NCBI RefSeq assembly: GCF_041102775.1
Contig: NZ_JBGCUO010000002.1
Span: forward strand, 1 to 64,000
DNA length: 64,000 bases
Direction: 5' to 3'
Source of the DNA: Alcanivorax sp. REN37
GTDB lineage: Bacteria > Pseudomonadota > Gammaproteobacteria > Pseudomonadales > Alcanivoracaceae
Part shown: positions 47,525-56,822 of the stretch, piece after piece
Layout: each line of letters begins with the position of its first letter
Numbering within the stretch: the first letter of the stretch is position 1
Notes under the pieces: model-generated
The model's database searches: none
What the model saw: the letters and a program-made list of their open reading frames with translations, nothing else
What the model was told of the DNA's origin: nothing
Made by a program: the position numbers and the translations under genes

Positions 47525-47845
47525 TCAGGATTCGTTATCGGGACGTTGGCGCTGGCGGTGAGCGTCGAGCTCTTCGTCTACTTTCTGCAGCAGCCGCGAC
47601 AGCCGGTCGTTGGCGTTGTTGCTGGCGACCAGCGAGTGGGAGGTTTGTAGCAGTTCGTGGGACAGGTTGAGCGCTGCCATCACCGCGATGCGCTCCAGAC
47701 CGATGACGTTGGCATCGCGCACCTGGCGCAGCCGCTCATCGAGAAAACGGGCAGCCCGCAACAGGCTGTCGCGCTCACCGGGCGGACAGGAAACACGGTA
47801 TTCCTTGTCCAGCAGGTGCACGACCACGGACGACACTTCACTCAT
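47525..47845 (-). CDS. zapA: Cell division protein ZapA
   Basis: A 106-residue FtsZ-ring stabiliser. The N-terminal domain reads VVVHLLDKEYRVSCPPGERDSL, followed by a long helical tail (ALNLSHELLQTSHSLVASNN, LSRLLQKVDEELDAH) that forms the tetramer coiled coil. The ATG at 47845 overlaps the stop of the ZapB-like gene (ATGA). It is upstream of ssrS, as in most gammaproteobacteria. Confidence 0.93.
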   Translation of the reverse strand: MSEVSSVVVHLLDKEYRVSCPPGERDSLLRAARFLDERLRQVRDANVIGLERIAVMAALNLSHELLQTSHSLVASNNANDRLSRLLQKVDEELDAHRQRQRPDNES

Positions 47846-48054
47846 GAATCCTGCTCCAGGGACTTCAGGCGGCTGATGATGGCTTCGATTTTGGACTTGG
47901 CGAGGTCGTTCTGCTTGAGCAGGGCGGCGCGTTCGTCCAGCAGCCACTGTTCGCGTTGGCGCAGGGCGTGGTTCTCTTCACGCAGACGGGCGCTGAGGCC
48001 GACCAGCTGTTCGACGCGGGCTTCAAGGTCCCGCAGGAGGTCGTCCGATCTCAT
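47842..48054 (-). CDS. Small ZapB-like coiled-coil protein (TIGR02449 type)
   Basis: A 70-residue protein predicted to be one long coiled coil (heptads from LEARVEQLVGLSARLREE to LKQNDLAKSKIEAIISRLKSLE). It is translationally coupled to zapA, and proteins of this size in this position belong to a ZapB-like family in pseudomonads. A role in the division ring is inferred. Its own ribosome site is weak. Confidence 0.85.
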   Translation of the reverse strand: MRSDDLLRDLEARVEQLVGLSARLREENHALRQREQWLLDERAALLKQNDLAKSKIEAIISRLKSLEQDS

Positions 48055-48125
48055 GGCAAAACTCGCAAAGTTTACCTAAGGTTAGCCCCGCCTCCGGCCG
48101 CTGTCCTTGCGCCCGTTCAAAAACG

Positions 48126-48155
48126 TTCACAGCGTCGGAAACCCGTCTGTACTAT
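48126..48155 (+). promoter_or_regulatory. Candidate promoter of the ygfB-pepP-ubiH-ubiI operon
   Basis: TTCACA, 18 bases, TACTAT, about 75 bases before the ygfB ATG. It matches five and four of six consensus bases. The divergent zapB-like/zapA genes start 70 bases on the other side; no clear promoter was found for them. Confidence 0.5.
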
Positions 48156-48227
48156 AGAGACCGCCCAAATACCGGTCAACGGAGCCGATCGGGTGCTCAA
48201 ATCCCCGTATTCAATGGAGTTCTGCTG

Positions 48228-48821
48228 ATGTCCCAGGCCGCTGCCGACCACTTCGATTCGTTGTCCGATGCGCTGGTGCGCGCCGCCGTGCGCCACAGTC
48301 CAGCGGAGCTGCACGGCGTTATTTGCGGGCTGCTCAGCACCGGTCACGGCAGTCAGGACGCCGAACTGCTCGGCATGCTCGCCGCCCATGTGGAACTGGC
48401 TGCCGGTTGGGAGGCCGACACCGGCCGCCAACTGTTGGCGCTGCGCGACCTGACCCGCGACGGTTTCACCGCCGAGGGCCTGGAACTGCAACTGGTGTTG
48501 CCGGAAGAGGACAGCGGTTTGAGCGAGCGCATCGCTGCGCTGGGGCAATGGTGTGAAGGTTTCTTGGTTGGCTTCGGTACCGGCAGTGCCGGTGTGCGTG
48601 ACAGCGACTTAGCACCGGGTTTGCAGGAAGCGTTGTCCGATATTGCCGCGATCAGTCAGATCGGCGCGCCGGATGAAGATGACGAAGAAGACGCACAGAT
48701 GTTTGAGCAGGTGGCTGAACACTGCCGTCTGGCCGCGCTGATGGTATTTACCGAATTGGCGCTGGCGGCACGCCAGCAGGAGGCCGCACCGGCCCCGGCT
48801 GTTCCCCCTGTGACCCACTGA
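48228..48821 (+). CDS. ygfB: UPF0149 family protein YgfB
   Basis: A 197-residue protein with the UPF0149 pattern ELHGVICGLLSTG near the start, LGQWCEGFLVGFG in the middle and EDDEEDAQMFEQVAEHCRLAALMVF near the end. In Pseudomonas aeruginosa YgfB acts as a regulator affecting ampDh3 and beta-lactam tolerance; whether that holds here is unknown. It is the first gene before pepP, as in E. coli. The tail is rich in Ala and Pro. Confidence 0.93.
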   Translation: MSQAAADHFDSLSDALVRAAVRHSPAELHGVICGLLSTGHGSQDAELLGMLAAHVELAAGWEADTGRQLLALRDLTRDGFTAEGLELQLVLPEEDSGLSERIAALGQWCEGFLVGFGTGSAGVRDSDLAPGLQEALSDIAAISQIGAPDEDDEEDAQMFEQVAEHCRLAALMVFTELALAARQQEAAPAPAVPPVTH

Positions 48822-48832
48822 AGGAGTCCAGC

Positions 48833-50161
48833 ATGTTGATGCCGCGTGAGGAGTTCGCCCGCCGTCGCCGTGAGTTGATGGCGCAGATGGTCCCCGACAG
48901 CATCGCCATCCTGCCGGCGGCGCCGGTGCGCACCCGCAACCGCGATGCTGAATACCCCTACCGTCAAGACAGCGACTTCTGGTACCTGTCCGGTTTTGGC
49001 GAGCCGGAAGCGGTGATGGTGCTGCTGCCTGGCCGCGCCCACGGCGAATACGTGATGTTCTGCCGCGAACGTGACCGCGCCATGGAAATCTGGAACGGCT
49101 ACCGCTCCGGCCCGGAAGGGGTGGTGGCGGATTTCGACGCCGATGATGCGTTCCCGATCGCCGACATCGACGACATCCTGCCGGGCCTATTGGAAGGGCG
49201 CGAACGGGTCTACTACGACCTCGGCCGCGACGCTGATTTCGATCGCCAAGTGATGGGCTGGGTCAACACCTTGCGGGCCAAGGTGCGCAGCGGCGCCCAT
49301 CCGCCCGGCGAATTTGTGGCGCTGACTCATCTGCTGCATGACATGCGCCTCTATAAGAGTGAGGCAGAGCTGGCGGTGATGCGCCGGGCGGGGGAGATCT
49401 CCGCGCAGGCCCACGTGCGTGCCATGCGCGCGGTGCGGCCGGGTATGTTCGAATATCAGTTGGAAGCTGAATACCTGCACGAATTCATGCGCCACGGCGC
49501 CCGTGCGCCAGCGTACAGCACCATTGTTGGCGGCGGCGCCAACGGGTGCATTCTGCATTACGTCGATAACAACCAGCCGCTGCGCAATGGCGATCTGGTG
49601 CTGGTGGATGCCGGCTGCGAGCTGGAGTGCTACGCCAGCGACATCACCCGTACGTTCCCGGTGAACGGCCGTTTCAGCGGCGAGCAGCGGGCATTGTACG
49701 AAGTGGTGCTGGCATCCCAGTACGCGGCGATTGAGCAGTCGCGGCCGGGTTGTCACTGGAACCGCCCCCACGAAGCCGCGGTGCGGGTGCTGACCGACGG
49801 GCTGCTGTCGCTGGGGCTGTTGCGTGGCGAGTTGAACGAATTGATCGAAACCGACGCCTACCGGCCGTTCTACATGCACCGCACCGGCCATTGGCTGGGG
49901 CTGGATGTTCATGACGTGGGTGACTACCGAGTGGCGGACCAGTGGCGTGAGCTGGAGCCGGGCATGGTGCTGACGGTGGAGCCGGGCCTGTACGTGGCGC
50001 CGGATGACACCAACGTGGAAGCCCGCTGGCGCGGTATCGGCATTCGTATTGAAGATGATGTGGCGATCACCGCTACTGGCTGTGAGAACCTGACCAGCGG
50101 CGTACCGAAGACGGTCGACGACATCGAAGCGCTGATGCGCGACCGGCCGGTGGCGTCGTGA
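48833..50161 (+). CDS. pepP: Xaa-Pro aminopeptidase II
   Basis: A 442-residue di-manganese peptidase that removes N-terminal residues before proline. The creatinase-like N-domain includes YPYRQDSDFWYLSGF. The catalytic domain has metal ligands in DLVLVDAGCELECYASDITRT, HRTGHWLGLDVHD, VLTVEPGLYV and IRIEDDV. AAGGAG lies before the ATG. Its stop overlaps the GTG start of ubiH. Confidence 0.95.
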   Translation: MLMPREEFARRRRELMAQMVPDSIAILPAAPVRTRNRDAEYPYRQDSDFWYLSGFGEPEAVMVLLPGRAHGEYVMFCRERDRAMEIWNGYRSGPEGVVADFDADDAFPIADIDDILPGLLEGRERVYYDLGRDADFDRQVMGWVNTLRAKVRSGAHPPGEFVALTHLLHDMRLYKSEAELAVMRRAGEISAQAHVRAMRAVRPGMFEYQLEAEYLHEFMRHGARAPAYSTIVGGGANGCILHYVDNNQPLRNGDLVLVDAGCELECYASDITRTFPVNGRFSGEQRALYEVVLASQYAAIEQSRPGCHWNRPHEAAVRVLTDGLLSLGLLRGELNELIETDAYRPFYMHRTGHWLGLDVHDVGDYRVADQWRELEPGMVLTVEPGLYVAPDDTNVEARWRGIGIRIEDDVAITATGCENLTSGVPKTVDDIEALMRDRPVAS

Positions 50162-51348
50162 CGGCGCCGCGCTCGGTGCCGGTGGCGATTGTTGGTGGTG
50201 GCATGGCTGGCCTGCTGCTGGCGCTGCTGCTGCGCCAAGCGGGCCAGCGGCAGGTGCTGCTGCTGGAAACCACGCCGCTACAGGATGATGGTTTGCCGCT
50301 GGCGCCGTCCTTCGACGCGCGCAGTACCGCGCTGTCGGCGGGCACCTTGCAGGTGTTCGACCAGCTCGGTCTGCGTGAGACGCTGCTGGAGCAAGCTGAA
50401 CCGATCCTCAGTGTCGATGTGTCGCGCAAATCCCGTCTTGGCCAAGTGCGTATTAACGCAGCGGAAGAAGGCCTGCCGATGTTAGGTGCCGTGACCGAAA
50501 ATCGCTGGCTCGGCCGGGTGCTGCTGGCAGCGGTGGCGCGCGTCGGTGGTATCGAGTTGCGTGCCCCGTGCGCGGTGCGCAATGCCCGCCGCCAGCCGGA
50601 CGGTTATCTGATCGAGACCGAGCAGGGCGAGTCGATCCACTGCCGCTTGTTGGTGGCCGCCGATGGCGCCCATTCCCGGGTGCGGCAGGCCTTTGGTTTG
50701 GATGCGCGCCACCAAGACACCGGCCACGAGGCCATCTTTGCCAATATCGAATTACAGCGGGACCATGGCGGCGTCGCTTGGGAACGGTTCCTTGATGCCG
50801 GCCCGATGGCGTTGCTACCACTGCCCGGCCGCCGCATGGCGCTGGTGTGGACCGGCACCCAACGCCGCATGGCGCCGCTGCTGGAGTGTCCGTCAGAGCA
50901 GTTCATCGCCGCGCTGCAGGACGACTTCGGCATCGACCGGCTGGGGCCGATCGCGCGCATCGGCAGCCGCCACCGCTACCCGCTGGTGCTCACCCATGCC
51001 ATCGGTCAGGTGGTGCCGTTTGGCGTGGTGGTGGGCAACGCCGCCCATACTCTGCATCCGGTGGCGGGGCAGGGCTTCAACCTCAGCGTGCGCGATCTAG
51101 CTCTGCTGGCGCAGACCGTCGGTGACAGTGACACGCCGGGGGCGTTGACCGGTTTGCAGCGCTATCACGCCGCCCGTGCTGCCGATCAGCAGCAGATCGT
51201 GCAGGCGTCGCGGTTGTTGCCGGAACTGTTTCGCGCCACCTGGGGGCCATTTGCCCACAGCCGCCAGCTCGGGTTGGTGGCCATGGATCTGTGGCCGCGT
51301 CTGCGCAGTGGCTTTGCCGCCCGCGCCATGGGAGTCCAGCACGCATGA
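50158..51348 (+). CDS. ubiH: 2-octaprenyl-6-methoxyphenol hydroxylase
   Basis: A 396-residue FAD hydroxylase of ubiquinone synthesis. It shows VAIVGGGMAGLLLALLLR (dinucleotide fold), FDARSTALS, LLVAADGAHSRVR (DG motif) and GNAAHTLHPVAGQGFNLSVRD (GD motif). It starts with GTG inside the pepP stop codon, so it depends on coupled translation. It is followed by ubiI with a four-base overlap, the conserved pepP-ubiH-ubiI order. Confidence 0.94.
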   Translation: MTAPRSVPVAIVGGGMAGLLLALLLRQAGQRQVLLLETTPLQDDGLPLAPSFDARSTALSAGTLQVFDQLGLRETLLEQAEPILSVDVSRKSRLGQVRINAAEEGLPMLGAVTENRWLGRVLLAAVARVGGIELRAPCAVRNARRQPDGYLIETEQGESIHCRLLVAADGAHSRVRQAFGLDARHQDTGHEAIFANIELQRDHGGVAWERFLDAGPMALLPLPGRRMALVWTGTQRRMAPLLECPSEQFIAALQDDFGIDRLGPIARIGSRHRYPLVLTHAIGQVVPFGVVVGNAAHTLHPVAGQGFNLSVRDLALLAQTVGDSDTPGALTGLQRYHAARAADQQQIVQASRLLPELFRATWGPFAHSRQLGLVAMDLWPRLRSGFAARAMGVQHA

Positions 51349-52553
51349 ACGATCAAATCTGGGATGTGGTGATTGTCGGCGGTGGCATGGCCGGCGGCCT
51401 GATGGCGGCAGCGCTGCTCGACAGCGGTCTGCGCGTGCAGCTGCTGGACGCCGCGCCGCCGCCGCAGCCGCCCACCGGCTTGATCCGCCCGCGAGTATCC
51501 GCGCTCACCGAGGCCAGCGTGCGCATGCTGCGCCGGCTCGGCGTGGAGCCGCTGCTGGCGGCGGATCGGATGCTGCCCTACCAGAGCATGCAGGTGTGGG
51601 ACGGCGATGGCACTGGCCAGGTGGATTTCCATGCCCGTGATGCCGGCGCCGAGGCGCTGGGCTGGATGGTGGAGAACGATGCGGTAGTGGCGGCGTTGTA
51701 CCAGCGCGTGGCGCCGCAGCTGCCGTGGCGGGTGGCGACCTCGGTGGTTGATCTGCAGCGCCATGCGCTGGGTTGGCAAATCACCTTGGCCGATGGTGAA
51801 ACCCTAGTGACGCGACTGCTGGTTGGCGCTGATGGCGCCCATTCCAGTGTCCGCGACCGGCTCGGTATTGCCGGCACCCCGCGTCCCAGCGGGCATTGGG
51901 CGGTGGTCGGCACCATCGCCACCGAATTGCCCCACGGTGCCTGTGCGCGCCAACGTTTCATCGACAGCGGGCCGTTGGCGTTGCTGCCGATGGGCGGTGC
52001 TGACGCGCCCTGCTCAATTGTCTGGTCCACCTCGGAAGCGGACGCCAAGCGATTGGCGGCGCTGCCGGAGGCGGCGTTCAACCAGGCGCTGACATTGGCC
52101 AGTGAAGGGGTGCTCGGGGCGCTGTCGATCCAAGGTCCGCGCGGCTGTTTCCCGATCATCGAGCGCCACGCCAGCAGCTATGTGGGCCGCCACGCGGCGC
52201 TGATTGGCGATGCTGCCCATGTGGTGCACCCGCTGGCGGGACAGGGCATCAACCTAGGTATGCTGGATGCCGCGGTGCTGGCAGAGGAGCTGCTGCGTGC
52301 CCACGCGCGCGGTCTGCCGCTGTCATCGCCAGCGACGCTGGCGCGCTACGAGCGCCGCCGGCGTGGCCATAACCTGCTGATGCAGCAGTCCTTCCATGGC
52401 CTCAAGTGGTTGTTCGAGCAACCGGCGCTGCCGCTGCGGCTGCTGCGCAATCTGGGGCTGCGCGGCGTGCAGCAGGCGCCGCCGTTGAAACAGTTCTTTG
52501 TCCAGCAGGCACTCGGCCGACGCGGCGACCTGCCGGCGCTGGCGCGGGCTTGA
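51345..52553 (+). CDS. ubiI: Ubiquinone C5-hydroxylase (UbiI/VisC)
   Basis: A 402-residue FAD hydroxylase paralogous to UbiH. It has VVIVGGGMAGGLMAAALLDSG, the DG motif LLVGADGAHSSVRD and the GD motif ALIGDAAHVVHPLAGQGINLG. UbiI adds the C5 hydroxyl in aerobic ubiquinone synthesis. The start at 51345 overlaps the ubiH stop by four bases. Assignment to UbiI rather than UbiF or UbiM rests on gene order. Confidence 0.9.
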   Translation: MNDQIWDVVIVGGGMAGGLMAAALLDSGLRVQLLDAAPPPQPPTGLIRPRVSALTEASVRMLRRLGVEPLLAADRMLPYQSMQVWDGDGTGQVDFHARDAGAEALGWMVENDAVVAALYQRVAPQLPWRVATSVVDLQRHALGWQITLADGETLVTRLLVGADGAHSSVRDRLGIAGTPRPSGHWAVVGTIATELPHGACARQRFIDSGPLALLPMGGADAPCSIVWSTSEADAKRLAALPEAAFNQALTLASEGVLGALSIQGPRGCFPIIERHASSYVGRHAALIGDAAHVVHPLAGQGINLGMLDAAVLAEELLRAHARGLPLSSPATLARYERRRRGHNLLMQQSFHGLKWLFEQPALPLRLLRNLGLRGVQQAPPLKQFFVQQALGRRGDLPALARA

Positions 52554-52573
52554 TTGGGGCGCAGTGTCTCGTA

Positions 52574-52592
52574 GACAATGCGTCTCGTTCTT
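52574..52592. promoter_or_regulatory. Weak Fur-box-like sequence before fbpA
   Basis: GACAATGCGTCTCGTTCTT matches 11 of 19 bases of the Fur consensus. This is near the chance level for short windows, and only its position in front of a ferric-type transporter makes it worth noting. Confidence 0.25.
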
Positions 52593-52641
52593 ATTCCGGT
52601 GCCGATCGGCACCGCCTGCGAGATCCGTCTGGAGTGTTCCC

Positions 52642-53655
52642 ATGAAAGCCTGGATGACCGCCGGCGCCCTGGCGCTGGCCACCCTGATGACCGCCTGTGA
52701 CAGCGGCCCGACCACTCCGGAAGTGGTGGTGTACACCTCCCGCGGTGACCACCTGATCAAGCCCGTGTTTGATGCTTACACCGCCGAAACCGGCGTGCGC
52801 GTGCGCTACATCACCGATAACGATGCGGCGCTGCTGACTCGGCTTGAGTCCGAAGGGGCCCAGTCACCGGCCGACCTGCTGATCACCGTCGATGCGGGCA
52901 ATCTGTGGCAGGCCGCCGAGCGGGGCCTGCTGCAGCCGGTGGACAACGCTGAGCTGAAGCGCGCGGTACCCGCCCACCTGCGCGATTCGGAATTGCGTTG
53001 GTTCGGTGAAACCGTGCGTGCGCGCACGCTGGTGTACGCCACCGAGCGGGTGCAGCCCGAGCAGCTATCCACCTATGAAGCGTTGGCAGAGCCAGAGTGG
53101 CAGGGCCGCTTGTGCCTGCGCACCTCGAAGAAGGTCTACAACCAGTCGCTGGTGGCGACCCTGATCGAGCGCCTGGGCGAGCCGGAAGCAGAGCGCGTAG
53201 TGCGCGGCTGGATCAGCAACTTGGCCACCGACGTGTTCGCCAACGATAACGCTGTGATGGACGCCATCGCCGCCGGCCAATGTGATGTCGGCATCGTCAA
53301 CACCTACTATTTCGGCCGCATGCTGCGTGACAAACCGACGCTGCCGCTGAAGCTGTTCTGGGCCAACCAGGGCGACGGTGAAAGTGGCGTGCATGTGAAC
53401 ATTTCCGGGGCCGGTGTTACCGCCCATGCGCCGCATCGCGATGAGGCCGAGAAACTGATGGTGTGGATGTCGCAGCGCCAGGCCCAAAGCCTGCTGGCGG
53501 ACGGCAACTTGGAATATCCGGTCAATCCAGACGTGCCGGCGGCCGCCGAGGTGCAGGCCTGGGGTCACTTCCGCGCTGACAACCTGAACGTGGAAGTGGC
53601 GGGTCAGCGGCAGGTGGATGCCGTGAAGCTGATGGACCGCGCGGGATACCGTTGA
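52642..53655 (+). CDS. fbpA: Ferric iron ABC transporter, binding protein (FbpA-like)
   Basis: A 337-residue extracytoplasmic binding protein, here with a lipobox-like LMTAC (Cys17) that suggests a lipid anchor. The mature start VVVYTSRGDHLIKPVF and the iron-ligand pattern GIVNTYYFGRML (paired tyrosines) are typical of FbpA/FutA. GGAG lies seven bases before the ATG. The permease gene follows immediately. Iron is the expected substrate from the paired tyrosines but is not proven. Confidence 0.88.
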   Translation: MKAWMTAGALALATLMTACDSGPTTPEVVVYTSRGDHLIKPVFDAYTAETGVRVRYITDNDAALLTRLESEGAQSPADLLITVDAGNLWQAAERGLLQPVDNAELKRAVPAHLRDSELRWFGETVRARTLVYATERVQPEQLSTYEALAEPEWQGRLCLRTSKKVYNQSLVATLIERLGEPEAERVVRGWISNLATDVFANDNAVMDAIAAGQCDVGIVNTYYFGRMLRDKPTLPLKLFWANQGDGESGVHVNISGAGVTAHAPHRDEAEKLMVWMSQRQAQSLLADGNLEYPVNPDVPAAAEVQAWGHFRADNLNVEVAGQRQVDAVKLMDRAGYR

Positions 53656-53659
53656 GTTG

Positions 53660-55273
53660 ATGGCTTTCAGCAGCTGGCGGCAGGCGCTGATCCAGCGTTT
53701 GCCGGCGCTGCTGGTCGGCGCCTTAGCGCTGGTGGTGCTGGCCCCGATGCTGGTGCTGGCGCTGGCCTGGCGCGGCGACGAGTCCGAGGTCTGGCAGCAC
53801 CTGGCCGACACCGTGTTGTGGACACTGGCCGGCAACACCTTGCTGTTACTGGTGGGTGTCGGGCTGGGTGTGCTGCTGCTCGGCGTGGGGCTGGCGTGGC
53901 TGGTCAGTACGCAGGAATTCCCTGGCCGCCGCTTCTTCGATTGGGCGTTGTTGTTGCCGCTGGCAATGCCGGCCTATGTGCTGGCGTTCGTCGCGGTGGA
54001 CTTGCTGGACTATTCCGGCCCGCTGCAGAGCTTGCTGCGCAGTGCTTGGCCTGATTTCAGCGGACTCAATGTGCGCCGGGCGCCATTGGTGATCCTCACT
54101 TTGTCGTTGGTGCTCTACCCCTACGTTTATATGCTCGCGCGCACCGCCTTCCTGGCGCAGGGTCGCACTTTGCTGGAGCAGGCGCGGCTATTGGGGCTGC
54201 GCCCGCGTCAGGCGTTCTGGCGGGTGGCGCTGCCGATGGCGCGGCCGGCGATTGTGGCCGGCTTGGCGCTGGCGCTGATGGAAGCGCTGGCTGATTTCGG
54301 CGCGGTCTCCGTGTTCAACTTCGATACCCTCACCACCGCCATCTACAAAAGCTGGTATGGCCTGTTCAACCTCAACGCGGCCGCGCAACTGGCGTCACTG
54401 CTGCTGGTGCTGGTGTTGATGTTGCTCGGGCTGGAAGCTGCTGCCCGTGGCCGCGCCCGCTATGCCGAGGGCAGCAGCCGGCCATCCCAGCGCCGGCGTT
54501 TGCCGGGCGCGTGGCCATGGCTGCTGACACTGCTGGCGGCGCTGGTGTTTGCGGCGGCGTTCGCAGTGCCGCTCGGCCGTCTGTTGTACTGGGTGGCCAC
54601 CAGTGCTTGGCGCGATTTGGACCAGCGCTATGTGGGGCTGGTGGGGCGTACGTTGATGCTCGGTGCTGGCGCGGCGGCGGTCACGGTAACGCTGGCATTG
54701 TTGATGGGGTATGTGCGCCGCCATCGCGCGCGGCGTTGGGTGCCGGCAGCAGTGCGTATAGCGACACTGGGCTATGCATTGCCGGGTTCGGTGCTGGCGG
54801 TGGGTATCGTGATGAGCTTCAGCGCGCTGGATCGTAGCGTGCACCAGTGGTTCGGCATCGGCCCGCTGCTGATGGGCGGGGTGCTGGCATTGGTGCTGGC
54901 CTATGTGGTGCGCTTTCTAGCGGTGGCCCATGGCAGTGTCGATGCTGCTTTTGAGCGGGTGCGGCCACGCTTGGTGGACGCCGCGCGCGTGCTCGGCGCC
55001 TCGCCGTGGCAGGTGGTGCGGCGGGTCTATGTGCCGCTGCTGACACCGGGCTTGCTGGCGGCGTTTCTGCTGGTGCTGATCGATGTGATGAAGGAAATGC
55101 CCGCCACGCTGCTGCTGCGCCCGTTCGGTTGGGACACATTGTCAGTGCGCATTTACGAGATGACCGCCGAGGGCGAGTGGGCGCGGGCAGCGCTGCCGTC
55201 GCTGACGTTGGTGCTGGTGGGGTTACTGCCGGTGTACTTACTGATGCGGCGAATTCGCCAAGCCAACCGGTGA
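53660..55273 (+). CDS. fbpB: Ferric iron ABC transporter, permease (FbpB-like)
   Basis: A 537-residue inner-membrane protein with about 12 helices. Two permease domains each carry an EAA-type loop: EQARLLGLRPRQAFWRVALPMARP in the first half, and DAARVLGASPWQVVRRVYVPLL in the second. This doubled permease is the FbpB/SfuB type. It starts four bases after the fbpA stop. No FbpC ATPase follows, since the next gene is an unrelated porin, so the energising subunit must be encoded elsewhere. Confidence 0.9.
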   Translation: MAFSSWRQALIQRLPALLVGALALVVLAPMLVLALAWRGDESEVWQHLADTVLWTLAGNTLLLLVGVGLGVLLLGVGLAWLVSTQEFPGRRFFDWALLLPLAMPAYVLAFVAVDLLDYSGPLQSLLRSAWPDFSGLNVRRAPLVILTLSLVLYPYVYMLARTAFLAQGRTLLEQARLLGLRPRQAFWRVALPMARPAIVAGLALALMEALADFGAVSVFNFDTLTTAIYKSWYGLFNLNAAAQLASLLLVLVLMLLGLEAAARGRARYAEGSSRPSQRRRLPGAWPWLLTLLAALVFAAAFAVPLGRLLYWVATSAWRDLDQRYVGLVGRTLMLGAGAAAVTVTLALLMGYVRRHRARRWVPAAVRIATLGYALPGSVLAVGIVMSFSALDRSVHQWFGIGPLLMGGVLALVLAYVVRFLAVAHGSVDAAFERVRPRLVDAARVLGASPWQVVRRVYVPLLTPGLLAAFLLVLIDVMKEMPATLLLRPFGWDTLSVRIYEMTAEGEWARAALPSLTLVLVGLLPVYLLMRRIRQANR

Positions 55274-55384
55274 CGATAGTCCCATCTTGATGGGGCGTTA
55301 TGAGACACAAGTCTGTTTTACGGTGTGTTTTACATTTGCACTCACGCCAACCTTGTCCGTTCCTGCCACCATTTTTATTGCATA

Positions 55385-55406
55385 AACGCCCGCGCTCGCG
55401 GGCGTT
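55385..55406 (+). terminator. Hairpin terminator after fbpB
   Basis: AACGCCCGCG, loop CT, CGCGGGCGTT, then CTGCTTT. The 10-bp stem lies about 110 bases after the fbpB stop and 60 before the porin start, so it separates the two units. Confidence 0.65.
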
Positions 55407-55468
55407 CTGCTTTGCGTCCGCCAGCACCTTGGCCACGCAACAATAACAACGAAAGCAGGAGCTTCATG

Positions 55469-56812
55469 ATGTCTCGTTCGTTCCGTTTGTGGGCCACTCT
55501 GTGTGCCTTGCCGGGGTTGTGTGCCATGCCGATGGCGCATGCAAACATGGGTAACACCGCTTCCACCTATGGCGTGCTGCCGAGCGATATCGCCTCGGCT
55601 CAAGCGCTGTCGCTGTTCAACAGTCAGGTATCGGCCACCTACTACAACCCGGCTTATCTGGCCCGTGATGATCGCGGCGAGCTGACCGTTGGCCTGTTCC
55701 ACGCCGAGCACTCACTGGAAGCACGCAGCTTGGGCGGTCCGGATCCGATCCAACGCAGCGGCGGCAACGTGCTCAATGACGACCCCTCGCAGCAAATCCT
55801 GGTCGGCATGAAAACCAACCTGACCTCGATGACGCGCTACAACAAACCGCTGTACCTAGGCTTCATGGCCGGCGTGGAGCGGTTCGGCAAAGAGATGCTG
55901 GCGTTCGATGCCACCACCTCGCGCGCCGGCCAGTTCTTCAATTACGGCCGCCAGCCGCTGTTCCTCAACCTCGGCGGCGCCATGAACGCGTGGCGCGGTA
56001 TCGACCTGGGCGCGTCACTGCGGGTGACGCTGCACGCCAACGCCAACCTCGATACCTACTCCAACTTGGCCGGCGAGACCCAGTACGAGTCGCTGCAGGT
56101 GGACGCTAAGCCGGTGGTGCGGCCCATTTTGGGCGTCAACGTAAACTGGGGTGAAACGCTGCGTCCGGACCAGCGCAGCTGGCTGGATGGGCTGGAAACC
56201 GCGTTTTCCTACCGCGGCTACTCCAACACCCGCACCAAGGTGAATGCCAATGCCATCATTCCCGGTGTCATTGCCTCGCCGGGCCTGCAGCTGGCGATCG
56301 CCACGCTGGATTCGTTCCAACCGGATATCTACGCGCTCGGCGTGCAATACCGCTTCGACCGCCTGCGGGTGGGGGTCACCGGTGAGCTGCAGCGCTGGTC
56401 GCGGCTGGAGAAAGAGTTCGAGCATGACACCCTGCGCGACCAGGCCAACCTACGCTTCAAAGATGTGGTGATCCCGCGCATTGGCGCCAGCTACGCGCTC
56501 AATGATGTGTTCACGCTGACCACCGGTTTGGCGTTTGAATCTTCGGCACTGAAGAGCGATCGCTCGCTGGACGTGAATTACCTCGACAACGATCGCTATG
56601 TGCTCGGCGTCGGTCTGTCGGCGGAATTCAAGAACGCGCCGGTGTTCGCTTACCCGCTGCGAGTGGATGTCGGTTATCAGCACCACTTCCTCAAGGACCG
56701 TGAGTTCGAGCTGACCACCAGCGATCCCACCGTGGCCGGCAACCCCTATGAGCGCGTGCGCAGTGGCGGTGATGTGGACGTGTTCGCGCTGTCGATGACG
56801 ATGAAGTTCTGA
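55469..56812 (+). CDS. FadL-family outer-membrane protein, copy 1
   Basis: A 447-residue protein with a signal peptide ending near AHA (residue 25). The mature start NMGNTASTYGVLPSDIA is followed by SLFNSQVSATYYNPAYLA, resembling the N-terminal hatch of FadL/OmpP1 proteins. The rest is a beta-barrel ending in SMTMKF with terminal Phe. FadL proteins pass long-chain fatty acids or hydrocarbons across the outer membrane; the substrate here is not shown. I prefer the second ATG at 55469, seven bases after GGAG, to that at 55466. A close paralogue starts at 60099, and each is followed by a related lipoprotein gene. Confidence 0.85.
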   Translation: MSRSFRLWATLCALPGLCAMPMAHANMGNTASTYGVLPSDIASAQALSLFNSQVSATYYNPAYLARDDRGELTVGLFHAEHSLEARSLGGPDPIQRSGGNVLNDDPSQQILVGMKTNLTSMTRYNKPLYLGFMAGVERFGKEMLAFDATTSRAGQFFNYGRQPLFLNLGGAMNAWRGIDLGASLRVTLHANANLDTYSNLAGETQYESLQVDAKPVVRPILGVNVNWGETLRPDQRSWLDGLETAFSYRGYSNTRTKVNANAIIPGVIASPGLQLAIATLDSFQPDIYALGVQYRFDRLRVGVTGELQRWSRLEKEFEHDTLRDQANLRFKDVVIPRIGASYALNDVFTLTTGLAFESSALKSDRSLDVNYLDNDRYVLGVGLSAEFKNAPVFAYPLRVDVGYQHHFLKDREFELTTSDPTVAGNPYERVRSGGDVDVFALSMTMKF

Positions 56813-56822
56813 GGTGGCGACG

